NCBI RefSeq assembly: GCF_004353185.1
Contig: NZ_SMUS01000031.1
Location: forward strand, 1 to 50,230
Direction of reading: 5' to 3'
Length of the DNA stretch: 50,230 nt
Source of the DNA: Clostridium cuniculi
GTDB taxonomy: Bacteria; Bacillota; Clostridia; Clostridiales; Clostridiaceae
A program made the position numbers and the translations under genes. The notes below the pieces were generated by a model. It did not search any database. It was given only the letters and a program-made list of their open reading frames with translations, and was not told the origin of the DNA. Shown piece after piece: positions 42,729 to 50,230 of this stretch (positions within the stretch are counted from its first letter, which is position 1; each line of letters opens with the position of its first letter).

Positions 42729-43271
42729 TTATTGAGCGAATGGCATTCCAAGGAATCTTAATAATTCTCTTGCTTCTTCGTCAGTTTTTGCAGTTGTAAC
42801 GAAGATGATATCCATTCCTCTAACCTTATCGATTTTATCGTATTCTATTTCTGGGAATATTAATTGTTCTTTAATTCCTAAAGAATAATTTCCTCTTCCA
42901 TCAAATGCTCTATCAGAAACCCCTCTGAAGTCTCTAACTCTTGGAAGAGCTATTGACATTAGCTTATCAGCAAATTCAAACATCTTTGCTCCTCTTAATG
43001 TAACTTTACATCCTAATGCCATGTTTTCTCTTATCTTAAAGTTAGCAACTGATTTCTTTGCTCTAGTTAAGATTGGCTTTTGTCCTGAGATAAGTTGTAA
43101 ATCAGCAACCGCAGATTCTAAAACCTTTTGGTTATCCTTAGCTTCTCCAACTCCCATATTTATAACGATTTTTTCAAGCTTTGGAACTTCCATGATGTTT
43201 TTGTATCCGAACTTTTCTGTCATAGCTTGAATTACTTCATTTGTGTACTTCTCTTGAAGTCTTGGTGTCAT
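42729..43271 (-). CDS. rplE: 50S ribosomal protein L5
   Basis: The 180-residue protein has [19 protein letters not shown], the P-site loop region [23 protein letters not shown], and the C-terminal [21 protein letters not shown]5 binds 5S rRNA and the P-site tRNA. It follows rplX after 22 bases. Confidence 0.98.
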   Translation of the reverse strand: MTPRLQEKYTNEVIQAMTEKFGYKNIMEVPKLEKIVINMGVGEAKDNQKVLESAVADLQLISGQKPILTRAKKSVANFKIRENMALGCKVTLRGAKMFEFADKLMSIALPRVRDFRGVSDRAFDGRGNYSLGIKEQLIFPEIEYDKIDKVRGMDIIFVTTAKTDEEARELLRFLGMPFAQ

Positions 43272-43293
43272 AATTAGTACCTCCTTTCAGATT

Positions 43294-43608
43294 TTAGAAT
43301 GTTTCTCCACACTTCTTACAAACTCTAACCTTAGTACCATCTTCTAAGATTTTATTGCTAATTCTTGTAGCATTTTTGCATTTTGTGCAGTATAACATAA
43401 CTTTTGAGCTGTATATAGCTCCTTCTTTTTCTATTATTCCACCTTGAGCGTTTGCTCTAGTTGGCTTTTGGTGTTTCTTTACTATGTTAACTCCTTGAAC
43501 AAGAACTTTTCCTGTTTTTGGGTATACTTTTAAAACTTCACCAGTCTTTCCAGCATCTTTACCAGAAATAACTACTACTGTGTCGTTCTTTTTAACGTGT
43601 AACTTCAA
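43294..43608 (-). CDS. rplX: 50S ribosomal protein L24
   Basis: The 104-residue KOW protein begins [25 protein letters not shown] with a TTG start at 43608. AGGAGG lies 8 bases before it and the resulting N-terminus matches family norms; the GTG three codons upstream abuts the ribosome-binding site. The C-terminal half has four cysteines (CTKC, CKKC), a likely zinc site. Confidence 0.95.
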   Translation of the reverse strand: MKLHVKKNDTVVVISGKDAGKTGEVLKVYPKTGKVLVQGVNIVKKHQKPTRANAQGGIIEKEGAIYSSKVMLYCTKCKNATRISNKILEDGTKVRVCKKCGETF

Positions 43609-43625
43609 ATTAGCCACCTCCTCTA

Positions 43626-43994
43626 TTATAGAACTTCTGGTGCTAATGATAATATTTTGTTAAATTCTTTATCTCTTAGCTCCCTAGCAACTGGTCCGAA
43701 GATACGAGTTCCTCTTGGTTGCTTATCTTCTTTTATTATAACAGCAGCGTTCTCATCGAATTTGATGTATGAACCGTCAGCTCTTCTTAATCCTCTTACT
43801 GATCTAACAATAACAGCTTTTACAACGTCACCTTTTTTAACAACTCCGCCTGGTGTTGCACTTTTAACGCTAGCTACTATTACATCTCCAATGTTACCGA
43901 ACTTTCTCTTTGATCCGCCTAAAACTCTGATACACATAATTTCTTTTGCACCTGAGTTATCTGCTACCTTTAATAAGGTTTGTTGTTGTATCAT
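43626..43994 (-). CDS. rplN: 50S ribosomal protein L14
   Basis: The 122-residue protein starts [27 protein letters not shown] and ends [13 protein letters not shown], as L14 does. [15 protein letters not shown] is the conserved C-terminal loop. It contacts the small subunit. It lies between rpsQ and rplX. Confidence 0.98.
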   Translation of the reverse strand: MIQQQTLLKVADNSGAKEIMCIRVLGGSKRKFGNIGDVIVASVKSATPGGVVKKGDVVKAVIVRSVRGLRRADGSYIKFDENAAVIIKEDKQPRGTRIFGPVARELRDKEFNKILSLAPEVL

Positions 43995-44026
43995 TGAAAT
44001 TTACCCTCCTTTCAGTCTTTAAAAGC

Positions 44027-44281
44027 TTATTTAGCTCTTTCAACTATTTCAACAAGTCTCCATCTCTTATCTTTAGATAATGGTCTAGTTTCCATTATTA
44101 ATACTCTATCATTCATGTTAGCTTCATTGTTTTCATCATGAGCCTTGAATTTAGTAGTTCTGTTCATAGTTTTTCCGTATAGTGGATGTCTTACCTTAGT
44201 TTCAACAGCAACTACGATAGTTTTATCCATTTTATCAGAAACAACTCTACCGATTTTCTTCTTTCTTAATCCTCTTTCCAT
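44027..44281 (-). CDS. rpsQ: 30S ribosomal protein S17
   Basis: The 84-residue OB-fold protein has [27 protein letters not shown] and [19 protein letters not shown], both S17 features. It binds 16S rRNA early in assembly. It follows rpmC after 22 bases. Confidence 0.98.
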   Translation of the reverse strand: MERGLRKKKIGRVVSDKMDKTIVVAVETKVRHPLYGKTMNRTTKFKAHDENNEANMNDRVLIMETRPLSKDKRWRLVEIVERAK

Positions 44282-44303
44282 TAGGGGCTACCTCCTTCCA
44301 GAT

Positions 44304-44516
44304 TTACTGTTCAAATGCCCTGATCTCTTCTTCTCTAATGATGGTTTTGATTTGGGCTATAGATTTCTTTACTTCTCTTATTCTCATAGGATTTTCTAAT
44401 TGTCCTGTAGCTAATTGGAATCTTAAGTTGAATAATTCAGCTTTTAATTCTCCTAACTTAGCAACTAAATCTTGAGGATTATTTGCTCTTAAATCTTTTA
44501 ATTCTCTAGCCTTCAT
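44304..44516 (-). CDS. rpmC: 50S ribosomal protein L29
   Basis: The 70-residue helical protein contains [31 protein letters not shown], the L29 signature. Its ATG overlaps the rplP stop (TAATG), so translation is coupled. It lies at the tunnel exit next to L23, where trigger factor and SRP dock. Confidence 0.98.
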   Translation of the reverse strand: MKARELKDLRANNPQDLVAKLGELKAELFNLRFQLATGQLENPMRIREVKKSIAQIKTIIREEEIRAFEQ

Positions 44517-44950
44517 TATTCTTCACCACCCATTTCCTCAAAATCTCTTCTTGTAACGAATTTACACTTTACAGGAAGTTTGTGTGATGCAAGTCTCATT
44601 GCTTCTCTTGCAACTTCTTCGTTAACTCCTGATAATTCGAATAATACTCTACCAGGTTTAACTACAGCTACCCAGTATTCTGGTGAACCTTTACCAGAAC
44701 CCATTCTTGTTTCAGCTGGTTTTTCAGTAACTGGCTTATCTGGGAATACTTTTATCCAAAGTTTTCCTCCTCTTCTAATGTATCTGTTAATTGCTATTCT
44801 GGCAGATTCTATTTGGTTACTTGTTATCCATCCACAAGTTTGCGCTTGGATACCAAAATCTCCGTATGCAAGGAAATTACCTCTAGTAGCTTTTCCTTTC
44901 ATTCTACCACGTTGTACCTTACGATGCTTAACTCTTTTAGGCATTAACAT
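44516..44950 (-). CDS. rplP: 50S ribosomal protein L16
   Basis: The 144-residue protein begins [19 protein letters not shown] and has [17 protein letters not shown] and the [18 protein letters not shown] loop, all typical of L16. It lies near the A-site tRNA elbow. It precedes rpmC with a one-base overlap. Confidence 0.98.
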   Translation of the reverse strand: MLMPKRVKHRKVQRGRMKGKATRGNFLAYGDFGIQAQTCGWITSNQIESARIAINRYIRRGGKLWIKVFPDKPVTEKPAETRMGSGKGSPEYWVAVVKPGRVLFELSGVNEEVAREAMRLASHKLPVKCKFVTRRDFEEMGGEE

Positions 44951-44968
44951 GATTATATTCCTCCTTTC

Positions 44969-45637
44969 TTACGCGTTAACTTCTTCCTTCTTTTCAACTT
45001 TTTTAGTTGGAAGAACTTCTCCATTATAAACCCAAACTTTAACTCCGATCTTACCGTATGTTGTATCTGCTTCAGCAAATCCATAATCGATATCAGCTCT
45101 TAATGTTTGTAGTGGAATTGTTCCTTCATGATATTGTTCAGTTCTAGCGATTTCAGCTCCGCCTAATCTTCCTGAACAAGCTGTTTTAACACCCTTAGCT
45201 CCTAATTTCATAGCTCTTTGGATGCTTTGTTTCATAGCTCTTCTGAAAGAAACTCTTTTTTCTAATTGAGCAGCAATGTTTTCAGCAACTAATTGAGCGT
45301 TTGCTTCAGCATTCTTAACTTCAACTATGTTTATTAAAATGTTCTTTCCGTTTACTAATTTAGCAACCTTAGCTTTTAAAGCTTCGATTCCTGCACCACC
45401 TTTACCGATAACAACACCTGGTTTAGCAGTATATATATTTAACTTAACTCTTTTAGCTGATCTTTCGATTTCAATCTTAGCGATACCAGCTGAGAAAAGT
45501 TCTTTCTTTACGAATTCTCTTATTTTGTTATCTTCGATTAAGTTATCTGCAAATGTTCTCTTATCAGCATACCATTTTGCATCCCAACCTTTGATAACTC
45601 CAACTCTAAGTCCGTGAGGATGTACTTTTTGACCCAC
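44969..45637 (-). CDS. rpsC: 30S ribosomal protein S3
   Basis: The 222-residue protein has [24 protein letters not shown], the KH motif region [18 protein letters not shown], and the C-terminal [17 protein letters not shown]. It forms part of the mRNA entry tunnel. It ends with a lysine/glutamate-rich tail. Confidence 0.98.
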   Translation of the reverse strand: MGQKVHPHGLRVGVIKGWDAKWYADKRTFADNLIEDNKIREFVKKELFSAGIAKIEIERSAKRVKLNIYTAKPGVVIGKGGAGIEALKAKVAKLVNGKNILINIVEVKNAEANAQLVAENIAAQLEKRVSFRRAMKQSIQRAMKLGAKGVKTACSGRLGGAEIARTEQYHEGTIPLQTLRADIDYGFAEADTTYGKIGVKVWVYNGEVLPTKKVEKKEEVNA

Positions 45638-45657
45638 TTGTTTTTCCCTCCTTCTTA

Positions 45658-45993
45658 CTAAGCTCTTTCTTTAACTACTACTGTTATATGACTTGTTCTC
45701 TTGTTGATTCTGAACGCTTTTCCGTGGTCCATTGGTCTGAATCTCTTTAAAGTTGGACCAGCACCTACGAATGTTTCAGCAACATATAAGTTTTCAACAT
45801 TTAAGTCATGATTGTTCTCTGCATTTGCAACAGCTGATTTTAAAACTTTGTTTATAACAACTGCAGCATCTTTTGGAGTGTATTGTAATATAGCGAAAGC
45901 CTCGTTAACGTTTTTTCCTCTTATTAAATCAAGAACAACTCCTACTTTCATTGGAGACATTCTAACATATTTAGCTATAGCTCTAGCTTCCAT
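45658..45993 (-). CDS. rplV: 50S ribosomal protein L22
   Basis: The 111-residue protein begins [26 protein letters not shown] and ends with the beta hairpin [27 protein letters not shown] that lines the exit tunnel. It lies between rpsS and rpsC. Confidence 0.98.
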   Translation of the reverse strand: MEARAIAKYVRMSPMKVGVVLDLIRGKNVNEAFAILQYTPKDAAVVINKVLKSAVANAENNHDLNVENLYVAETFVGAGPTLKRFRPMDHGKAFRINKRTSHITVVVKERA

Positions 45994-46014
45994 TGGTGTT
46001 CCTCCTTTCCCAGA

Positions 46015-46299
46015 TTACTTTCTTTTTCTTGATGCTTTTTCGTCGTAATCGTGTCCTCTGTATGTTCTAGTAAGAGCAAATTCTCCTAATTTGTGTCCTA
46101 CCATATCCTCGCTCACATATACTGGAACGTGTTTTCTACCATCATGAACAGCGATTGTATGACCAATCATTTGTGGGAAAATTGTTGATGATCTTGACCA
46201 AGTCTTAACAACCTTATTTTCACCATTAGCATTCATTTCTTCTATCTTCTTTAAAAGTCCTTCGTGTACGAAAGGTCCCTTTTTTATTGATCTACTCAC
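46015..46299 (-). CDS. rpsS: 30S ribosomal protein S19
   Basis: The 94-residue protein starts [19 protein letters not shown] and has [30 protein letters not shown] and [16 protein letters not shown]. It binds the 30S head near S13. A short hairpin (46342-46362) lies in the gap after rplB. Confidence 0.98.
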   Translation of the reverse strand: MSRSIKKGPFVHEGLLKKIEEMNANGENKVVKTWSRSSTIFPQMIGHTIAVHDGRKHVPVYVSEDMVGHKLGEFALTRTYRGHDYDEKASRKRK

Positions 46300-46364
46300 T
46301 ATAATTTGCCTCCCTTCATAATCTCTAGGCCCAGTAAGCCTGAAGAGAATTAATTTCTCTTCAA

Positions 46365-47198
46365 TTACTTACTATTTCTTCTCTTTATTATGAATCTATC
46401 AGAATACTTCTTATTCTTTCTAGTCTTGTATCCAAGTGCTGGTTTACCCCATGGAGTAACTGGACTTGGTCTACCGATTGGTGATCTACCTTCACCACCA
46501 CCGTGAGGGTGATCGCAAGGGTTCATTACAGAACCTCTAACTGTAGGTCTCCATCCCATGTGTCTCTTTCTACCAGCTTTACCAATGTTGATGATATCGT
46601 TAGTAGTGTTAGAAACTGTACCGATTGTAGCTCTACATTCGATTCTTACATATCTCATTTCACCTGAAGGTAATCTTAATGTTGCATAGTTACCTTCTTT
46701 AGCCATTAATTGAGCAGAAGTACCTGCTGATCTAACCATTTGGCCACCTTTACCAGCTTGTAATTCTATGTTGTGAACAACTGTACCAACTGGCATATCT
46801 TTTAATGCTTTTGCATTACCAACTTTGATATCAGCTTCTGGTCCAGATACGATTGTATCTCCAACCTTTAATCCTACTGGTGCAAGAATGTATCTCTTTT
46901 CACCATCAGCATATACTACTAAAGCAATGTATGCTGTTCTGTTTGGATCGTATTCTATTGTAGCAACTTTTGCTGGAATACCATCCTTATTTCTCTTGAA
47001 ATCTATTATTCTGTATTTTCTCTTAGCTCCACCACCGTGGTGTCTTACAGTTATTTTACCTTGAGCATTTCTACCACCAGTTTTCTTTAAAGAAACAAGA
47101 AGTGATTTCTCTGGGCTGTTTGTAGTTATTTCTTCAAAACTTGCCATTGTCATTTGTCTTCTTGATGGTGTAGTAGGTCTAAACTTTTTAACTGCCAT
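46365..47198 (-). CDS. rplB: 50S ribosomal protein L2
   Basis: The 277-residue protein has [21 protein letters not shown], the core [16 protein letters not shown], and the C-terminal [24 protein letters not shown], whose His is near the peptidyl-transferase centre. It lies between rplW and rpsS, as in all bacteria. Confidence 0.98.
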   Translation of the reverse strand: MAVKKFRPTTPSRRQMTMASFEEITTNSPEKSLLVSLKKTGGRNAQGKITVRHHGGGAKRKYRIIDFKRNKDGIPAKVATIEYDPNRTAYIALVVYADGEKRYILAPVGLKVGDTIVSGPEADIKVGNAKALKDMPVGTVVHNIELQAGKGGQMVRSAGTSAQLMAKEGNYATLRLPSGEMRYVRIECRATIGTVSNTTNDIINIGKAGRKRHMGWRPTVRGSVMNPCDHPHGGGEGRSPIGRPSPVTPWGKPALGYKTRKNKKYSDRFIIKRRNSK

Positions 47199-47256
47199 GC
47201 TAATTCCCTCCTTCTTTAAGCTTATCTGGTATCTTTACCAATACTTCGCTTTGATA

Positions 47257-47553
47257 TTATTGCATTCCTTCGAAGAATTCAATACCTTTGCTATCTTGAG
47301 CTAATGTGATTATAGCTTTCTTTTGGTCAGCTCTCTTACCAACATGTACGCCCATTCTCTTAGTTTTTCCCATAGTTCTTATTGTTTGAACTTTTTCAAC
47401 TTTAACGCCGAAAACTTCTTCAACCGCTTTCTTTATTTGAACTTTGTTAGCGCTCATATGAACTATGAAAGTGTACTTCTTTTCTGCCATTGCAGCCATT
47501 GACTTTTCAGTTATAACTGGTTTTCTGATTATATCGTGGCTTGTTAACTTCAT
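47257..47553 (-). CDS. rplW: 50S ribosomal protein L23
   Basis: The 98-residue protein starts [19 protein letters not shown] and has [30 protein letters not shown], the L23 core. It provides the docking site for trigger factor and SRP at the tunnel exit. It overlaps rplD by one base. Confidence 0.98.
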   Translation of the reverse strand: MKLTSHDIIRKPVITEKSMAAMAEKKYTFIVHMSANKVQIKKAVEEVFGVKVEKVQTIRTMGKTKRMGVHVGKRADQKKAIITLAQDSKGIEFFEGMQ

Positions 47554-48173
47554 TATGCGTACACCTCCTCAATCTTTGATACAGCATCCTTAGTCATGAT
47601 TACTTTTGAGTATTTTAATAAATCATAAACGTTGATGTTGTTAACTGGAAGTACTGCTACTCCTTCTATGTTTCTAGCTGATTTGTAAACTGTTTCGTTT
47701 GCTTCAGCAGTAACGATTAATGTCTTCTTAGCATTGAAAGCATTTAACATTTTAACAATTTCCTTAGTCTTAGGAGCTTCTAATGTTAAGCTATCTAATA
47801 CTACCATTTCATCATTTTGAACTTTGCTAGTTAATGCTGATAACATAGCAACTCTTCTCATTGATTTTGGTATTGACATTCTGTAATCTCTTGGCTTTGG
47901 TGCGAATACAACTCCACCTTTGATCCATTGTGGTGCTCTGATTGATCCTTGTCTAGCTCTACCAGTTCCCTTTTGTCTCCAAGGCTTGATTCCGCCCCCT
48001 CTAACCTCAGCTCTAGTCTTAGCTGATTGAGTTCCTTGTCTCTTGTTAGCTAATAATGCAACAACTACTTGGTGCATAGCATCTGCATTCACTTCAACAG
48101 CGAATACTTTATCATTTAATTGAATATCTTCAATTTTATTTCCTTCTTTGTTAAATAATCCTACTGTAGGCAT
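47553..48173 (-). CDS. rplD: 50S ribosomal protein L4
   Basis: The 206-residue protein has [39 protein letters not shown], the long tunnel-wall loop, and the flavodoxin-like rest ending [13 protein letters not shown]. It is placed between rplC and rplW. Confidence 0.98.
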   Translation of the reverse strand: MPTVGLFNKEGNKIEDIQLNDKVFAVEVNADAMHQVVVALLANKRQGTQSAKTRAEVRGGGIKPWRQKGTGRARQGSIRAPQWIKGGVVFAPKPRDYRMSIPKSMRRVAMLSALTSKVQNDEMVVLDSLTLEAPKTKEIVKMLNAFNAKKTLIVTAEANETVYKSARNIEGVAVLPVNNINVYDLLKYSKVIMTKDAVSKIEEVYA

Positions 48174-48197
48174 TCTGTCTCCTCCTTTCTAAAGAAA

Positions 48198-48827
48198 TTA
48201 AGCTTTAACAGCGTTTCTTATTACAACTGTGCTCTTGTTAGCACCTGGGATACCACCCTTAACTAATATTAAGTTCTTTTCAGCTATTACTTTAACAACT
48301 TCTAAGTTTAATACTGTAGTGTTAACAGCTCCCATGTGACCTGGCATGTTCTTGTTCTTGAATGTTCTTGATGGATCAGAAGAAGCTCCCATTGAACCTA
48401 CTGCTCTGTGGAACTTAGAACCGTGTGACATTGGCCCTCTGTTTGCATTCCATCTCTTAATAACACCTTGGAATCCCTTACCTTTAGAAACTCCTGAAAC
48501 GTCAATCTTATCTCCAGCTGCGAATATATCAGCTTTGATTTCTTGACCTACTTCGTAAGCGCTGCAATCTTCTAATCTGAACTCTTTTAATGTTCTTCTT
48601 AAAGATACTCCAGCCTTAGCAAAGTGTCCTTTTCTTGGCTTATTAACTAATTTTTCTCTTATTTCACCGAAACCAACTTGTATTGCTTCATAACCATCCT
48701 TTTCGATAGTCTTCTTTTGAACAACAACACATGGTCCAGCTTCTACTACAGTTACAGGAACTACCTTTCCATTTTCATCAAAAATTTGAGTCATTCCTAT
48801 TTTCTTACCGATTATAGCTTTTTTCAT
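48198..48827 (-). CDS. rplC: 50S ribosomal protein L3
   Basis: The 209-residue protein begins [20 protein letters not shown] and has the loop [35 protein letters not shown] that approaches the peptidyl-transferase centre. ATG 48827 follows AGGAGGTG. The longer in-frame reading has no support. Confidence 0.98.
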   Translation of the reverse strand: MKKAIIGKKIGMTQIFDENGKVVPVTVVEAGPCVVVQKKTIEKDGYEAIQVGFGEIREKLVNKPRKGHFAKAGVSLRRTLKEFRLEDCSAYEVGQEIKADIFAAGDKIDVSGVSKGKGFQGVIKRWNANRGPMSHGSKFHRAVGSMGASSDPSRTFKNKNMPGHMGAVNTTVLNLEVVKVIAEKNLILVKGGIPGANKSTVVIRNAVKA

Positions 48828-48907
48828 GTATTTACACCTCCTAAACGTATTAGCGGATTGCTTTTGCAATCATAACCGTTCAAACTGTTTATTTAATAGT
48901 TAAGCTA

Positions 48908-49216
48908 TTATAGCTTTATTTCGATATCTACACCAGCAGGTAAGTTTAATCTCATTAATGCATCAACAGTTTTTGGTGATGGATTAACGATGTCGATTAA
49001 TCTCTTGTGTGTTCTGATTTCGAATTGTTCTCTTGAATCTTTGTACTTATGAACAGCTCTTAATATTGTAACAACATCTTTTTCAGTAGGTAGTGGTACT
49101 GGACCTGCAACCTTAGCTCCTGTTGATTTAGCTGTTTCAACGATTTTTTCAGCAGATTGATCTAATATAGTGTGATCAAAAGCCTTTAATCTGATTCTTA
49201 TTTTTTGTTTTGACAT
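48908..49216 (-). CDS. rpsJ: 30S ribosomal protein S10
   Basis: The 102-residue protein begins [20 protein letters not shown] and has [36 protein letters not shown], all S10 features. It also acts with NusB in antitermination. ATG 49216 has GGAGGG upstream. It is the first gene of the long ribosomal transcript. Confidence 0.98.
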   Translation of the reverse strand: MSKQKIRIRLKAFDHTILDQSAEKIVETAKSTGAKVAGPVPLPTEKDVVTILRAVHKYKDSREQFEIRTHKRLIDIVNPSPKTVDALMRLNLPAGVDIEIKL

Positions 49217-49445
49217 TCTGGTTTCCCTCCTTTTCATGTACGCTTTACTTCTAACGCACAACAGCAATAGTTATGTAAACTGTTCCTGGTGTTTCCTACC
49301 TAAGAACACAAATTACTATTCCTGCCGTCGGATTCTAGATCCTGACTTGCTCCTCAAGAATAACCCGGAAGTCCGGCAACCTCTTGATTCATCGCGTTAT
49401 GCTACACAACTTCTTTATTATACTATCTTTATAAATCTTTATCAA
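49217..49445 (-). promoter_or_regulatory. S10-operon promoter and ~190-base structured leader
   Basis: TTGATA (49440-49445) and TATAAT (49417-49422) are 17 bases apart, giving a start near 49410. The leader is unusually G+C-rich for this genome and has several hairpins: TCAAGA..TCTTGA enclosing CCGGACTTCCGG, GGATctagaATCC, GTTCTT..AGGAAC and AACAG..CTGTT. No T run follows any of them. An S10-operon protein leader is likely; the ligand is not evident. Confidence 0.65.
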
Positions 49446-49469
49446 GACTTTTTTTTCATCTTTTTTTAA

Positions 49470-49985
49470 CCATTTTTTATAAAAATTTTTTAAGTTTTTA
49501 GAAGTAATCCTGTCGTTCAACTGTTATAATTTTATATCGAATTTAAAATTTTTTCAATAGTATATTTGATGAAATTTTAGTTTCTCTTACCTTATATTAT
49601 ATATATTTAACCAATTTATTCTATTATAAACACTTTTTGTGTCTATTTTTAGTTTTTATTTATATTTTTATTAAATAAAATTAAATATCTCTATAATACA
49701 TAGAATAGAAATAATTAATTAATCATTTCTACAAATATATATCCATTACGATAATCTAATTCTAATTCAATAAACATTTGATTACTTATTTTAAATATAC
49801 GTATATAACAAATTATATAACTTAAGTTTTTGTAATTAAAAAACATTAATCTTCTCAATGCCAATATGCTAATTTATCTCTAGCAAATTAACTTTTCATA
49901 ATATCATATTAAAATATATACTTAGAACTAATTTTATCTCTTCTAAATATTTTGTATTATAATTATCCCCCAAAAAAAGATATAA
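49470..49985. other. A+T-rich gene-free interval upstream of the S10 promoter
   Basis: About 500 bases between the rpsJ promoter and the tuf terminator hold no reading frame with a ribosome-binding site and no RNA gene that I can recognise. The stretch is nearly all A and T with short T and A runs. It separates the tuf transcript from the S10 operon. Confidence 0.6.
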
Positions 49986-50020
49986 AAAAGAAAGAGTAAA
50001 GGCGTCCCCTTACTCTTTCT
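49981..50020 (-). terminator. Terminator of the tuf gene
   Basis: AGAAAGAGTAA (49989-49999) and TTACTCTTTCT (50010-50020) form a perfect 11-base stem, and on the minus strand TTTTTT follows. It lies 84 bases after the tuf stop. Confidence 0.9.
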
Positions 50021-50104
50021 ATTTTTGTGATCACAATTGTTAAGCGCTTTAATTTAAAATTTATATTTAAAAAGAATTTAAAACTTAAATTTAAAAGTTT
50101 AAAA

Positions 50105-50230
50105 CTATTCGATTATAGAAGTAACAACTCCTGAACCTACAGTTCTTCCACCTTCTCTGATAGCGAATCTTAAACCTTCATCCATAGCTACTTGAGTGAT
50201 TAACTCAACGTTCATATCGATGTGGTCTCC
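50105..50230 (-). CDS. tuf: Elongation factor Tu, C-terminal 41 residues
   Basis: The frame enters from the right edge and ends at TAG 50105. The readable part, [11 protein letters not shown], then [19 protein letters not shown], is the C-terminus of EF-Tu, which delivers aminoacyl-tRNA to the ribosome. Its place upstream of the S10 operon fits a str operon ending in tuf. The rest lies outside the window. Confidence 0.97.
   Translation of the reverse strand, partial: GDHIDMNVELITQVAMDEGLRFAIREGGRTVGSGVVTSIIE

Noticed and set aside
46342..46362. Hairpin between rplB and rpsS as a terminator
   Set aside because: GAAGAGAA pairs with TTCTCTTC, but no T run follows on the minus strand and the operon continues. 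It is at most a processing or pausing site.
49840..49985. Plus-strand TTGTAT/TATAAT-like boxes facing the tuf terminator
   Set aside because: The spacing is wrong and nothing transcribable lies before the terminator; chance is likely in such A+T-rich DNA.

Overview
The window is low-GC Firmicute DNA, most likely Clostridium sensu stricto. The evidence is the strong A+T bias, GGAGG-type ribosome binding sites before almost every gene, the clostridial order of the S10-spc-alpha ribosomal block, a KOW-domain gene between map and infA, and zinc-type S14 and L36. I cannot name the species. There are two parts: the end of an integrated siphovirus-type prophage (1 to about 28,850) and the conserved ribosomal-protein region (about 28,860 to 50,230).

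Prophage, left to right. From 1 to 13,653 the minus strand carries the HK97-type morphogenesis operon. In transcription order it holds a small-terminase-like protein, an HNH protein fused to a P-loop domain, P27-type TerS, TerL, portal, prohead protease, capsid, connector genes, tail tube, a tail chaperone with a -1 frameshift, tape measure, distal tail protein and a tail endopeptidase cut by the window edge. From 13,952 to 22,610 (minus strand) lie a second small tyrosine recombinase, an ArpU-like late regulator, small unknown genes, a DnaQ-like exonuclease, a DnaB-like helicase, a replication initiator with internal iterons, ParB, ParA and HTH regulators ending at Cro. From 22,746 to 28,778 (plus strand) is the lysogeny module: a short repressor, a DUF4236 membrane protein, a four-gene unit that looks like an ABC-three-component (ABC-3C) conflict system, an ImmA/IrrE-like protease and the integrase. 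The other prophage end lies beyond the left edge.

Control of the prophage is unusually readable. Four CACA-type dyads sit between the divergent repressor and cro genes, one of them inside a perfect TTGACA-17-TATAAT cro promoter, and a fifth copy lies at the 3' end of cro. The repressor has no self-cleavage domain. The ImmA-like protease gene has its own extended -10 promoter with a LexA-box-like sequence in the spacer, which suggests SOS induction through proteolysis of the repressor. Two probable small RNAs run on the plus strand against the direction of the early and late genes, each with an extended -10 promoter and an intrinsic terminator. ParAB next to an iteron-bearing initiator suggests that the element may also persist as a plasmid.

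Chromosome, all minus strand: tuf (3' end), then rpsJ to rplQ without a break (S10, spc and alpha operons with secY, adk, map, infA and rpoA), then ecfA1-ecfA2-ecfT-truA and rplM-rpsI. Structured leaders and promoters precede rpsJ, rpsM and rplM. The prophage is inserted just downstream of an intact rpsI, whose terminator also serves the converging integrase gene.
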